In this document: positions 55,041 through 63,766 of the stretch, in pieces
How positions within the stretch are numbered: position 1 is the first letter of the stretch
How the letters are laid out: each line of letters begins with the position of its first letter
Assembly (NCBI RefSeq): GCF_009937975.1
Contig: NZ_AP018441.1
Span: forward strand, 4,278,001-4,342,000
DNA length: 64,000 bases
Direction of reading: 5' to 3'
DNA from: Undibacterium sp. YM2
Lineage (GTDB): Bacteria > Pseudomonadota > Gammaproteobacteria > Burkholderiales > Burkholderiaceae_D
The notes under the pieces: model-generated
Told to the model about the DNA's origin: nothing
Seen by the model: only the letters and a program-made list of their open reading frames with translations
Databases searched by the model: none
Position numbers and translations under genes: made by a program

Positions 55041-56546
55041 TCAACCCACCCACATCGTATATACAATGCCCTGCTGTATCTGCCCCAAGACCTGAGCCTG
55101 GTTTTCTGCGCTTTCACAAAAGCTCGCGAGTGCGGCAGCAGGCGTCACCAGACCCTGGTTGATCTGGTTGGACCAGTAATCAAAACCTGCCTGGTCTGGT
55201 GCGCGGTGCAGGACGTTTTGATAGAAGTTGTTGATCAGGGTCGTGGTGCTGGGATTGGTGCCATACAGTTGCTGGAACTCTGCTGACTGCACAAAGGCTG
55301 CCGCGACAGCATTGAGGCTGGCGCCTTTATCCATGGCCTGTATCCAGTATCCCAGGCCTGCCTGATCAGGCTTGTGGCCAAATGCGGCCTGGTACAGGCG
55401 ATAAGCCTGGCCAGCTACACCGTTGAGATCAAAGGCCAGTGTCACATCGGTGAATTGCAGGCGCTCTACCAGGCCGACTGAATCGGTACCATCCGTACCA
55501 ACATTATCTTTGAGGATGAAGTACGCAGGCGTGCCAGACACCGTGTAGTTGGCCATTTTGCCGGACAAGACCAGGGTATCAAGACCGCTGTCGCCAAAGA
55601 TGCTGTCATTGCCGGGGCTGGCGATGATGCGGTCATTCCCCGCACCAGCCGAGATATTGTCGTTGAGATTGCTGCCCGTCAGCACATCATTACCATCTGT
55701 GCCATTGATGGTCAGACCGACCTGGGCCGGGTTGGATGCAGTCCAGAAGGCATACGCACCGGAGGCACTGGAACCCGCATAGCTATTGCCGGCCAGGTCC
55801 TTGATACTGCCAGCAGGCAGGCTGATGGTGTAGTTGCTGTCAAACGCCAGCGTCGTTCCGGGATGTATGCTCAGGGTATTGCCTGCAATGCTGATACCGG
55901 GGCCAGCAGCATCAATGCTGGCAGCAATATTGCCTGCACCATCCTTGAGAACAATCTTGCCGGTGCCCGCCTGTATCACCTCGCTGAATGTGAATACCAG
56001 GTCACCATTGACCTGCACTACATTGCCTGTAGCTGCCGGGGTAAATGAGAGCACGGTCGGTGGCGCCGTGTCTGCCGTCGCCAGCACGCTGATGGTGGTG
56101 TTGACGCCCATGGCCTTGAGTTGTGCTGCTTCATAGGTAGTGCTATTGCCCGCATTGTCTATCACCTGCACGCGCAGTACATGATAGTCACCAGGTTTGT
56201 TGTTACTGGCGATGGTATAGGTCTGGCTGGATAGCCCGTCTGACCAGCTATCATCCTGGCCATCAATCACAAAGGCACTCAGGGTGCCGCCATGTATCTT
56301 GACATCATAGGCAATGAAATTATCGAGCTCTATCATGACGCTGGCAACACCCGAACCGACATCGGTCGCACCGGCCCTGATGAATAACGGCGCATTGCCA
56401 TTCGTCAGGTTGATGCTGGCCGGAATGATCAGTGAATTGAGAACAGGCGGCGTGGTATCAACGGCTGCCTGGATGACATTCAAACCGGATTTGAGACCGG
56501 ATGCATGACGTACACCGAGGGTATCAAGATTATCTGCATTAGCCAT
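55041..56546 (-). CDS. Secreted DUF4214/RTX protein with Ig-like domain
   Basis: From ATG 56546 (AGGTCAGC upstream) the 501-residue product lacks a signal peptide. It has Ig-like segments (residues ~25-140), an SbsA-type Ig-like domain (about 155-265: VLSFTPAATGNVVQVNGDLV, FSEVIQAGTGKIVLKDG), an RTX-like stretch (GNDVLTGSNLNDNISAGAGN, about 278-310), and the C-terminal DUF4214 module (GVAGQAYRLYQAAFGHKP). It is a close paralogue of the 52503-54359 protein but lacks its N-terminal domain. The longer frame to 56573 is less likely. Confidence 0.87.
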   Translation of the reverse strand: MANADNLDTLGVRHASGLKSGLNVIQAAVDTTPPVLNSLIIPASINLTNGNAPLFIRAGATDVGSGVASVMIELDNFIAYDVKIHGGTLSAFVIDGQDDSWSDGLSSQTYTIASNNKPGDYHVLRVQVIDNAGNSTTYEAAQLKAMGVNTTISVLATADTAPPTVLSFTPAATGNVVQVNGDLVFTFSEVIQAGTGKIVLKDGAGNIAASIDAAGPGISIAGNTLSIHPGTTLAFDSNYTISLPAGSIKDLAGNSYAGSSASGAYAFWTASNPAQVGLTINGTDGNDVLTGSNLNDNISAGAGNDRIIASPGNDSIFGDSGLDTLVLSGKMANYTVSGTPAYFILKDNVGTDGTDSVGLVERLQFTDVTLAFDLNGVAGQAYRLYQAAFGHKPDQAGLGYWIQAMDKGASLNAVAAAFVQSAEFQQLYGTNPSTTTLINNFYQNVLHRAPDQAGFDYWSNQINQGLVTPAAALASFCESAENQAQVLGQIQQGIVYTMWVG

Positions 56547-57256
56547 TTTGCTGACCTTCATTAAAGGCTTCAATTAAAGGGTGGATTCAATCAGAAGTGC
56601 AAACGCATCTTGAAATCAGTGACCTGCCTGCGCTCGCGTATTTCATGTCTGATGCAAGCATCACTATTGCATTTAAGTCACGTTTAAATTGTAGTTAATT
56701 TGTAACTGAGTTGTACCTCAGTTGCAACTAAGCTGTACCAGGTTGCGTCCAAGAAAAACTGACTCATGCAAAAATTGTGAGGACGAAAAAATGATGTCCT
56801 GGGCTGGTGTTTCATGCCCCTGTCGAAATAGGCTATGGGCTTATAGTCCGCGGCGGCACATTGTCTTGCAATGAAAGTCTGCGTTTTGCTATGAAAACCA
56901 TTTATTTCCTTTGGCCGCCGCCGCTTTAAGATTCATTAAAGTCAGAATTGATAATTTGGAGCGTTAATTGAGGAGTTTCTTCGATTTTCTCTGAACGATC
57001 CACCTTCAAGTTGCAACGCATGATAACTGTGAATCGGGCGATCAAGGATGGCGTCAGCAATATTCTTGTTATTCAGGGCCATATGCCCGGCATGAATGGG
57101 GCTTGACCATTGAGTAGCTGTTGCGAGATTAAGATGGTCCGGTGCCGCCAAGGCCAGGTTAATTTCGCAACAGTCCTTAAAATTGTTTTACCAGACGAGT
57201 AGCAAATCTAAGATAGCATGCCAACACTTCTTCACAGCTGTTGATGTGCAGTCGAG
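56547..57256. other. Gap upstream of DUF4214 gene, holding an IS21 remnant
   Basis: The first part (56547-56940) should hold the promoter of the minus-strand DUF4214 gene and is AT-rich around 56680-56720. The remnant at 56942-57151 is listed separately. 57152-57256 is the 3' flank of the efflux gene; no terminator was recognised. Confidence 0.5.
56942..57151 (-). pseudogene. Remnant of an IS21-family istB helper ATPase
   Basis: The minus-strand frame contains ADAILDRPIHSYHALQLEGG followed by SFRENRRN, which matches the C-terminal end of IstB (consensus-like ADAILDR-VH-AH---L-GES-R). The ATPase core and istA are absent and the preceding residues (ATATQWSSPIHAGHMAL) are degenerate. It is a scrap of an insertion sequence between the DUF4214 gene and the efflux locus. 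No IS ends were recognised. Confidence 0.72.
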
Positions 57257-58717
57257 CTATCTCGTTGCTACCGCATCAGATTGACCGGGTTGCCAACCGC
57301 CACCCAGTGCCTTGAATGCGGCGACCGCAGCACGGGCCGATTCGGTTCGCGCTTGCGCTTGCATATCGGTGGCGCGTAGCAAGTTTTCGTCGGCTTGCAG
57401 GACTTCGATCAGGCTGACGACGCCTTTTTGGTATGCTGCAAACGAGGCACCTCTCGCCCGACTAAGCGAGCCGACGCCTTGAGTAAGTATGTCAGCCTGA
57501 TCCTCACGCTTGACCAGGGCCGAAAATGCATTTTCTACGTCTTCGGTAGCGCGTAGCACGGCGAGCCGATAAGCCGCTAGCGCTTCGGCTTCTTGCCCCT
57601 TGGCCAGATCAATCTGTGCGTTGATGCGGCCAAAGTCGAACAGACGCCAGCGAAGACCCAGCACGCCAGCAGCCTGGCTCGCGCCACTGGTGAACAGGTT
57701 GCCGCCAGACACCGATGTCGCGCTGCCTATCAGTCCACTAAAGGAAAGCTTGGGATAGTACTCGGCAATCGCCATGCCGATACGAGCGTTCGACGCAGCC
57801 AGGCGACGCTCTGCCACGATCAGATCGGGCCGACGCCTGAGTAAATCACCCGGCGAACCGCTCGATGCAATTTGCGGAACAACCGGAATAGCGCCAGTAT
57901 TAACGAGTTCCACCCGGTAAGTACCGGGTGGTTTGCCTAAGATGACATCCAGCGCATTCATGGCGGTATCCAACCCTGTTTCGAGGATAGGCACCGATGC
58001 CCGCACTTGGGCCAGCGCAGCTTCGGCTTGTCGTACTTGAAGTTCAGCCGTCAGTCCCTTGCCATATAGCAGATTGACGGTGGCGAGCAGGTCTTGTTGC
58101 GTTTGCACTTGTTTGCGAGCGATGTCCAGACGGGCCTGTAGTCCGCGAATACTGATATAGATGTCAGCTACCTGTGCTGCCACCGCCAGTCGTGTCGCCG
58201 TGGCACCCGCTTCAGAAGCCTGATATTCAGCAACTGCCGCCTCCCGACCGCGACGCACACCGCCGAATACATCCAATTCCCAGCCTACACCGAGGTTAGC
58301 CTCGTAAGCGTTGCCGTGGCGGTCGAAATTGGGTTTTGAATTCAAGACTTGTCCCAGCGGTGTTTCAACCGACTGGTAGGCGCGTGCGCCCTGGGAATTG
58401 ATGGTGCCGGAAGGCAGCAACGCAGCATTTGCGGCGCCAAGCCCTGCTTGTGCCTGAGCGACACGAGCCGACGCCTGGGCAAGATCCAGATTTTGCGCCA
58501 GCGCCAGTGTTACAAAGCGGGTCAGTTGCGGATCGCCAAATCCCTCCCACCAGGCGATGAAGTCGGCGGAGGCTTTGGCATGCCGCTGCTCAATCGCAGT
58601 TTGCCCCAGGTAGCGGTCTGGCATAGCGGGGGCAGGTCGAAGGTAATCCGGTCCGACAGCGCAACCCGCTGTAAGACTGGTGGCGATGAACATCAAGAGA
58701 GAGCGTTTGATCGACAT
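57257..58717 (-). CDS. RND efflux outer-membrane factor (NodT/OprM type) lipoprotein
   Basis: The 486-residue protein forms the trimeric outer-membrane channel of a tripartite efflux pump. It starts at ATG 58717 (GGAAG 6 bp upstream) with a lipoprotein signal ending TAGC-AVGP, and has the duplicated outer-membrane-efflux helices with repeated conserved VGWELDVFGGVRRGREAAVA and LRWRLFDFGRINAQIDLAKG blocks. It is transcribed divergently from the TetR gene; the pump and fusion-protein genes lie beyond it on the plus strand. Confidence 0.93.
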   Translation of the reverse strand: MSIKRSLLMFIATSLTAGCAVGPDYLRPAPAMPDRYLGQTAIEQRHAKASADFIAWWEGFGDPQLTRFVTLALAQNLDLAQASARVAQAQAGLGAANAALLPSGTINSQGARAYQSVETPLGQVLNSKPNFDRHGNAYEANLGVGWELDVFGGVRRGREAAVAEYQASEAGATATRLAVAAQVADIYISIRGLQARLDIARKQVQTQQDLLATVNLLYGKGLTAELQVRQAEAALAQVRASVPILETGLDTAMNALDVILGKPPGTYRVELVNTGAIPVVPQIASSGSPGDLLRRRPDLIVAERRLAASNARIGMAIAEYYPKLSFSGLIGSATSVSGGNLFTSGASQAAGVLGLRWRLFDFGRINAQIDLAKGQEAEALAAYRLAVLRATEDVENAFSALVKREDQADILTQGVGSLSRARGASFAAYQKGVVSLIEVLQADENLLRATDMQAQARTESARAAVAAFKALGGGWQPGQSDAVATR

Positions 58718-58755
58718 GGGCATCTTCCGTGAAATGAAAAGGGGCGAAGCATTTA

Positions 58756-58779
58756 GTGACTATATCACACATTGGTCAC
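58756..58779. promoter_or_regulatory. Candidate TetR operator, site 1
   Basis: GTGAC-N14-GTCAC in the 101-bp space between the divergent outer-membrane factor and tetR genes, with CATTGGTCAC at the right end. The same 24-bp pattern occurs at 59474-59497 before the fusion-protein gene. Half-sites are 5-bp inverted repeats. Confidence 0.7.
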
Positions 58780-58818
58780 AAGTTGTACAAATCAAATTTA
58801 AGAGGTAAGCTATCGGAT

Positions 58819-59457
58819 ATGAGCAAAACAATCACCACAACTACCACAGTGACCGCGCATCCGAGCTCAGCCCGGGGGCCGGTCGATCACGAAGTGCGGG
58901 ATCAGATCATCATCGCGGCTACCGGGCACTTTCGCCTGTATGGTTACGAAAAGACTACTGTCTCCGACCTCGCCAAGGCCATCGGTTTTTCCAAAGCCTA
59001 TATATATAAGTTCTTCGAGTCCAAACAGGCCATTGGCGAACTGATTTGCGCAAATTGCCTGCGTGAGATTGAAGCGGATGTCAGAACTGCCGTTGACGGG
59101 GTCAAGCACCCGCCAGAAAAATTACGCCGCATGTTCAAGACTATCGTCGAGTCCAGCCTTCGCCTGTTTTTTGAAGACCGCAGGCTATATGACATTGCGG
59201 CCTCTGCTGCTACCGAACGTTGGGAATCCGTACGCACCTATGAGGAGCGGATAAAGGTCATGCTGGAAGACATTCTGCGTCAGGGGCGCGAGATGGATGA
59301 GTTTGAGCGCAAGACCCCGCTCGATGAGGCGGCGGCGGCAATTTACCTGGTGATTCGTCCTTATCTCAACCCACTGATCTTGCAGCACAGCCTGGATTCT
59401 ACTGATGACGCGCCAGCTCATCTGTCCAGTCTGGTGTTGCGCAGTCTTTCACCATAA
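58819..59457 (+). CDS. TetR/AcrR-family repressor of the RND locus
   Basis: The 212-residue protein starts at ATG 58819 and has a Thr/Ser-rich N-terminal tail of ~25 residues, then the TetR helix-turn-helix (ATGHFRLYGYEKTTVSDLAK, followed by AIGFSKAYIYKFFESKQAIG), and a ligand-binding C-terminal domain with a Cys at the first helix pair. Location between the divergent outer-membrane factor and the pump genes marks it as their local repressor. It likely also controls itself through site 58756-58779. Confidence 0.92.
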   Translation: MSKTITTTTTVTAHPSSARGPVDHEVRDQIIIAATGHFRLYGYEKTTVSDLAKAIGFSKAYIYKFFESKQAIGELICANCLREIEADVRTAVDGVKHPPEKLRRMFKTIVESSLRLFFEDRRLYDIAASAATERWESVRTYEERIKVMLEDILRQGREMDEFERKTPLDEAAAAIYLVIRPYLNPLILQHSLDSTDDAPAHLSSLVLRSLSP

Positions 59458-59473
59458 ATACAAAAAATATGAT

Positions 59474-59497
59474 GTGACTGTTGACAATATTGGTCAC
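59474..59497. promoter_or_regulatory. Candidate TetR operator, site 2, overlapping a -35-like element
   Basis: GTGAC-N14-GTCAC again, ending TATTGGTCAC; 45 bp upstream of the fusion-protein ATG. A TTGACA sequence at 59481-59486 lies inside the site, so binding would cover the likely -35 box of the pump operon. Confidence 0.7.
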
Positions 59498-59541
59498 TAG
59501 TCCCAAAATGGGAATCATATTCTGTTCTATATGGGATTCCT

Positions 59542-60660
59542 ATGTTCCGTCGTCTCTTTTTTTCTGTTGTCATCTCTGCATTGCCGTTTACGCTGGTTGC
59601 TTGTAGTGAAAAACCTCAATCCGACCCTCGTACCGAAGCGCCGTTGGTACGTGCAGCTACTGTTCAGAGCTCGGCCGCGGCATCACGTACTTTCACCGGT
59701 ACGGTAGCCGCCCGGGTACAAAGCGATCTTGGTTTCCGGGTTTCTGGCAAAGTGCTGGAGCGCCTTGTAGATACTGGGCAAACTGTCAAGCGCGGGCAGG
59801 TGCTCATGCGCATCGATCCTGTTGATCTGAAGTTGGCAGCCCATGCACAGCAAGAGACTGTGGCCGCCGCAAGGGCGCGGGCGCAGCAAACAGCCGAAGA
59901 TGAGGCCCGTTACCGTGACCTGCGCGGAACCGGTGCGATATCAACATCAGCCTACGACCAGATCAAGGCTGCGGCAGATGCCGCGAAAGCCCAGCTTAAC
60001 GCGACCGAAGCTCAGGCAGAAGTTGCGCGTAATGCCAGCCACTATGCAGAGTTAGTGGCAGATGCTGATGGCGTCGTCATGGAAACGCTGGTTGAACCTG
60101 GCCAGGTCGTCAGCGCTGGTCAGGTCGTGGTACGTGTAGCGCGTGCCGGACATCGCGAAGCTGTTATACAGTTGCCTGAAACCTTGCGCCCTGCCATCGG
60201 TTCAGTTGGCCAGGCCGCGCTCTTTGGTAAAGAGAGCCTTACTGTTCCGGCCAAACTCAGACAACTCTCAGATACGGCAGACCGGCTAACCCGCACCTTT
60301 GAAGCGCGGTATGTGCTCGATGGTGAGCTGTCAAATGCCCCATTGGGCGCCACCGTCACCATTCAGATTACGGGTGGGCTTACCGCTGCACAGGACACCT
60401 TGCGGGTACCTATTACCTCCCTGTTTGATGCAGGTAAGGGGCCAGGAGTCTGGGTGGTCGAGGGTGAGCCGGCAAAGGTTGCCTGGCGTGCCGTCAAGGT
60501 CCAGCGTCTGGATGACGATGGCGGCTATGTCAGCGGAATCACCGGACAACTCAAACAAGGTGACCGGATAGTCGCACTCGGCACGCATTTGCTGCGCGAA
60601 GGTCAGCAAGTGCGGGTGGCCAGTCAGGCCACTGCCACAACGCCGGGAGTGACGCCATGA
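59542..60660 (+). CDS. RND efflux membrane-fusion (adaptor) protein
   Basis: The 372-residue periplasmic adaptor has a lipoprotein signal (MFRRLFFSVVISALPFTLVA-C). It shows the barrel-sandwich (lipoyl) half-motifs GFRVSGKVLERLVDTGQTVK near residue 60 and ADGVVMETLVEPGQVVSAGQ near 185, a helical hairpin between them (coiled coil ~95-160), and a beta-barrel/membrane-proximal domain. It links the pump at 60657 to the outer-membrane factor. Overlaps the pump start by ATGA. Confidence 0.93.
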   Translation: MFRRLFFSVVISALPFTLVACSEKPQSDPRTEAPLVRAATVQSSAAASRTFTGTVAARVQSDLGFRVSGKVLERLVDTGQTVKRGQVLMRIDPVDLKLAAHAQQETVAAARARAQQTAEDEARYRDLRGTGAISTSAYDQIKAAADAAKAQLNATEAQAEVARNASHYAELVADADGVVMETLVEPGQVVSAGQVVVRVARAGHREAVIQLPETLRPAIGSVGQAALFGKESLTVPAKLRQLSDTADRLTRTFEARYVLDGELSNAPLGATVTIQITGGLTAAQDTLRVPITSLFDAGKGPGVWVVEGEPAKVAWRAVKVQRLDDDGGYVSGITGQLKQGDRIVALGTHLLREGQQVRVASQATATTPGVTP

Positions 60661-63600
60661 GCGAAGCTCGTTTCAACCTGTCGGCGCTCGCCGTGCGCGA
60701 GCGATCCATCACGCTGTTCCTGATTTTCTTGATCTCGGTTGCAGGCATTCTCGCATTCTTCAAGCTCGGGCGTGCCGAAGACCCGCCGTTTACGATCAAG
60801 CAGATGACCGTCGTCACCGCGTGGCCGGGAGCCACAGCCAGGGAGATGCAGGATCAGGTCGCTGAGCCACTGGAAAAGCGCATGCAAGAGTTGCGGTGGT
60901 ATGAACGCACGGAAACCTATACACGTCCTGGTCTGGCGTTCACCATGGTTTCCCTGCTTGACAAGACGCCGCCTTCGGAAGTTCGTGAAGAGTTCTATCA
61001 GGCCCGCAAGAAGCTTGGGGACGAGGCCAAAAAGCTGCCTGCCGGCGTCATCGGGCCGATTATCAATGACGAATATGCCGACGTCACGTTTGCGTTGCTT
61101 GCCCTGAAAGCGAAGGGCGAACAGCAACGCTTGCTGGTGCGCGATGCGGAAGCGCTGCGCCAGCAACTGCTGCACGTCGCGGGCGTGAAAAAAGTCAACA
61201 TCATAGGCGAGCAACCTGAACGCATTTTCGTCTCTTTCTCTCACGACCGCCTGGCCACGCTAGGCGTCGCGCCACAGGACATCTTCGCCGCGCTCAACAG
61301 CCAAAACGTGCTGACCCCCTCCGGTTCCATCGAGACCAAGGGGCCACAGGTCTTCCTTCGTGTTGATGGCGCGTTCGACAATCTGGACAAGATTCGGCAG
61401 ACTCCGGTTGCCGCGCAGGGGCGCACGCTGAAGTTATCGGATGTGGCCACCGTAGAACGCGGCTATGAAGACCCGGCCACCTTCCAGGTGCGCAATAATG
61501 GTGAACCGGCACTGCTGCTGGGCATCGTGATGCGCGACGACTGGAACGGGCTTGATCTCGGCAAGGCGCTTGAGGCGGAAATCACCAAAATCAATACCAG
61601 CCTGCCCCTGGGGATGTCCCTGACCAAGGTGACCGACCAGGCTGTCAACATCAGCTCGGCAGTGGACGAGTTCATGGTCAAGTTTTTTGTTGCCTTGCTC
61701 GTCGTGCTGGTGGTCTGCTTCGTCAGTATGGGGTGGCGCGTTGGCATCGTGGTCGCAGCAGCTGTACCACTGACCCTGGCAGCCGTGTTCGTCATCATGG
61801 CAGCCACCGGCAAGAACTTCGACCGCATCACGCTTGGCTCGCTGATTTTGGCGCTGGGCCTGCTGGTGGACGATGCCATCATCGCCATCGAAATGATGGT
61901 AGTGAAGATGGAAGAAGGGTATAGCCGCGTTGCGGCGTCTGCCTACGCCTGGAGCCACACAGCGGCCCCCATGCTTTCCGGCACGCTGGTTACCGCAATC
62001 GGTTTCATGCCCAATGGCTTCGCGCGTTCCACGGCAGGCGAATACACCAGCAATATGTTCTGGATCGTCGGCATTGCCCTGATCGCGTCCTGGGTGGTAG
62101 CCGTCGTATTTACCCCCTATCTGGGGGTAAAGATGCTGCCAGACATCAAGAAGGTCGAAGGTGGGCACGAAGCCATCTACAACACCCGCCACTACAACCG
62201 ATTCCGGCAAGTGCTGGGACGCGTCATCGCCCGTAAATGGCTGGTGGCAGGAGCGGTCGTCGGGACCTTTGCGCTAGCCATCGCTGGCATGGGGCTGGTC
62301 AATAAGCAGTTCTTCCCAACCTCGGACCGGCCAGAAGTGCTGGTTGAAGTGCAGATGCCGTATGGCACCTCCATAGTGCAAACCAGTGCTGCGGCGGCAA
62401 AGGTTGAAGCCTGGCTTGCGAAGCAGAAAGAGGCCAGGATCGTGACATCCTACATCGGCCAGGGCGCTCCACGCTTCTTCCTGGCGATGGCACCTGAATT
62501 GCCCGATCCGTCGTTTGCCAAGATCGTGGTGCTCACGGGTGACGACAAGGAACGCGAAGCCCTCAAGTTCAGATTGCGTCAGGCGGCGGCTGACGGGTTA
62601 GCCCCCGAGGCGCGGGTGCGCGTTACCCAAATTGTGTTCGGCCCTCCTTCGCCATTCCCCGTGGCCTACCGCGTCATGGGGCCGGACCCGGACAAGCTAC
62701 GCACGATCTCCGCGCAAGTCGAGAGCGTCATGCACGCCAGTCCAATGCTACGCACCGTCAACACGGATTGGGGCCCGCGTGTACCTGCCTTGCACTTCAC
62801 GCTCGACCAGGACCGGCTCCAGGGTGTTGGTCTTACCTCTGCTTCAGTTGCCTTGCAGTTGCAGTTCCTGCTGAATGGGGCACCGCTTACTGAGGTGCGC
62901 GAGGATATCCGTTCAGTGCAGGTCGTCGGCCGCGCAGCTGGCAATATCCGTCTCGACCCTGCGAAGATCGCAGGCTTTACGCTGGTCGGCTCGGCAGGGC
63001 AACGTATCCCGCTGTCTCAGGTAGGTGCCGTCAACGTGCGTATGGAAGACCCCATTCTGCGGCGTCGTGACCGTACACCGACCATCACGATTCGCGGCGA
63101 CATCGCCGAAGGTCTGCAACCGCCGGATGTTTCCAACGCCATCATGAAGCAGTTGCAGCCGATTATCGACGGGCTTCCATCGGGCTACCGGATTGAACAG
63201 GCTGGCTCGATAGAAGAATCCGGCAAGGCTTCTACGGCGATGCTACCACTGTTCCCGATCATGATTGCGCTCACGTTACTCATCATCATTTTGCAGGTCC
63301 GCTCGATCTCGGGGATGGTCATGGTATTCCTGACCAGTCCACTGGGGCTGATCGGCGTGGTGCCGACGCTGCTTCTGTTCCAGCAGCCATTTGGCATCAA
63401 TGCACTGGTTGGCCTGATTGCGCTGTCAGGCATCCTGATGCGCAACACACTGATATTGATCGGGCAGATTCGTGAAAACGAAGAGGCCGGACTGGACCCT
63501 TTCCGCGCAGTTGTCGAAGCCACCGTGCAGCGCGCCCGACCTGTGGTACTGACAGCATTGGCGGCCATTCTGGCCTTCATTCCACTGACCCATTCTGTGT

Positions 63601-63725
63601 TCTGGGGGACGCTTGCCTACACGCTGATTGGTGGCACATTCGCTGGAACAATTCTGACCCTGGTGTTCTTGCCGGCAATGTATTCCATCTGGTTCAAGAT
63701 CAGGCCAAGCCAATCAGAAAACTGA
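60657..63725 (+). CDS. RND-family efflux transporter
   Basis: The 1022-residue inner-membrane pump exports small molecules in exchange for protons. It has the usual two halves of six helices plus two large periplasmic loops. GLLVDDAIIAIEMM carries Asp405-Asp406 of the proton relay in helix 4, and the second half has the RND signature around LVGLIALSGILMRNTLILIG. Length is typical. It is the second gene of an operon with the adaptor; the substrate cannot be told from sequence, though the TetR control suggests a toxic or signalling ligand. Confidence 0.94.
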   Translation: MSEARFNLSALAVRERSITLFLIFLISVAGILAFFKLGRAEDPPFTIKQMTVVTAWPGATAREMQDQVAEPLEKRMQELRWYERTETYTRPGLAFTMVSLLDKTPPSEVREEFYQARKKLGDEAKKLPAGVIGPIINDEYADVTFALLALKAKGEQQRLLVRDAEALRQQLLHVAGVKKVNIIGEQPERIFVSFSHDRLATLGVAPQDIFAALNSQNVLTPSGSIETKGPQVFLRVDGAFDNLDKIRQTPVAAQGRTLKLSDVATVERGYEDPATFQVRNNGEPALLLGIVMRDDWNGLDLGKALEAEITKINTSLPLGMSLTKVTDQAVNISSAVDEFMVKFFVALLVVLVVCFVSMGWRVGIVVAAAVPLTLAAVFVIMAATGKNFDRITLGSLILALGLLVDDAIIAIEMMVVKMEEGYSRVAASAYAWSHTAAPMLSGTLVTAIGFMPNGFARSTAGEYTSNMFWIVGIALIASWVVAVVFTPYLGVKMLPDIKKVEGGHEAIYNTRHYNRFRQVLGRVIARKWLVAGAVVGTFALAIAGMGLVNKQFFPTSDRPEVLVEVQMPYGTSIVQTSAAAAKVEAWLAKQKEARIVTSYIGQGAPRFFLAMAPELPDPSFAKIVVLTGDDKEREALKFRLRQAAADGLAPEARVRVTQIVFGPPSPFPVAYRVMGPDPDKLRTISAQVESVMHASPMLRTVNTDWGPRVPALHFTLDQDRLQGVGLTSASVALQLQFLLNGAPLTEVREDIRSVQVVGRAAGNIRLDPAKIAGFTLVGSAGQRIPLSQVGAVNVRMEDPILRRRDRTPTITIRGDIAEGLQPPDVSNAIMKQLQPIIDGLPSGYRIEQAGSIEESGKASTAMLPLFPIMIALTLLIIILQVRSISGMVMVFLTSPLGLIGVVPTLLLFQQPFGINALVGLIALSGILMRNTLILIGQIRENEEAGLDPFRAVVEATVQRARPVVLTALAAILAFIPLTHSVFWGTLAYTLIGGTFAGTILTLVFLPAMYSIWFKIRPSQSEN

Positions 63726-63766
63726 TTTTCTGCCCATCCTCATTCACTTATACAAAAGGAACAGCT

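Noticed and set aside
61434..62210. 258-codon minus-strand frame opposite the RND pump
   Set aside because: Shadow of a conserved transporter; His/Gly-rich nonsense composition.
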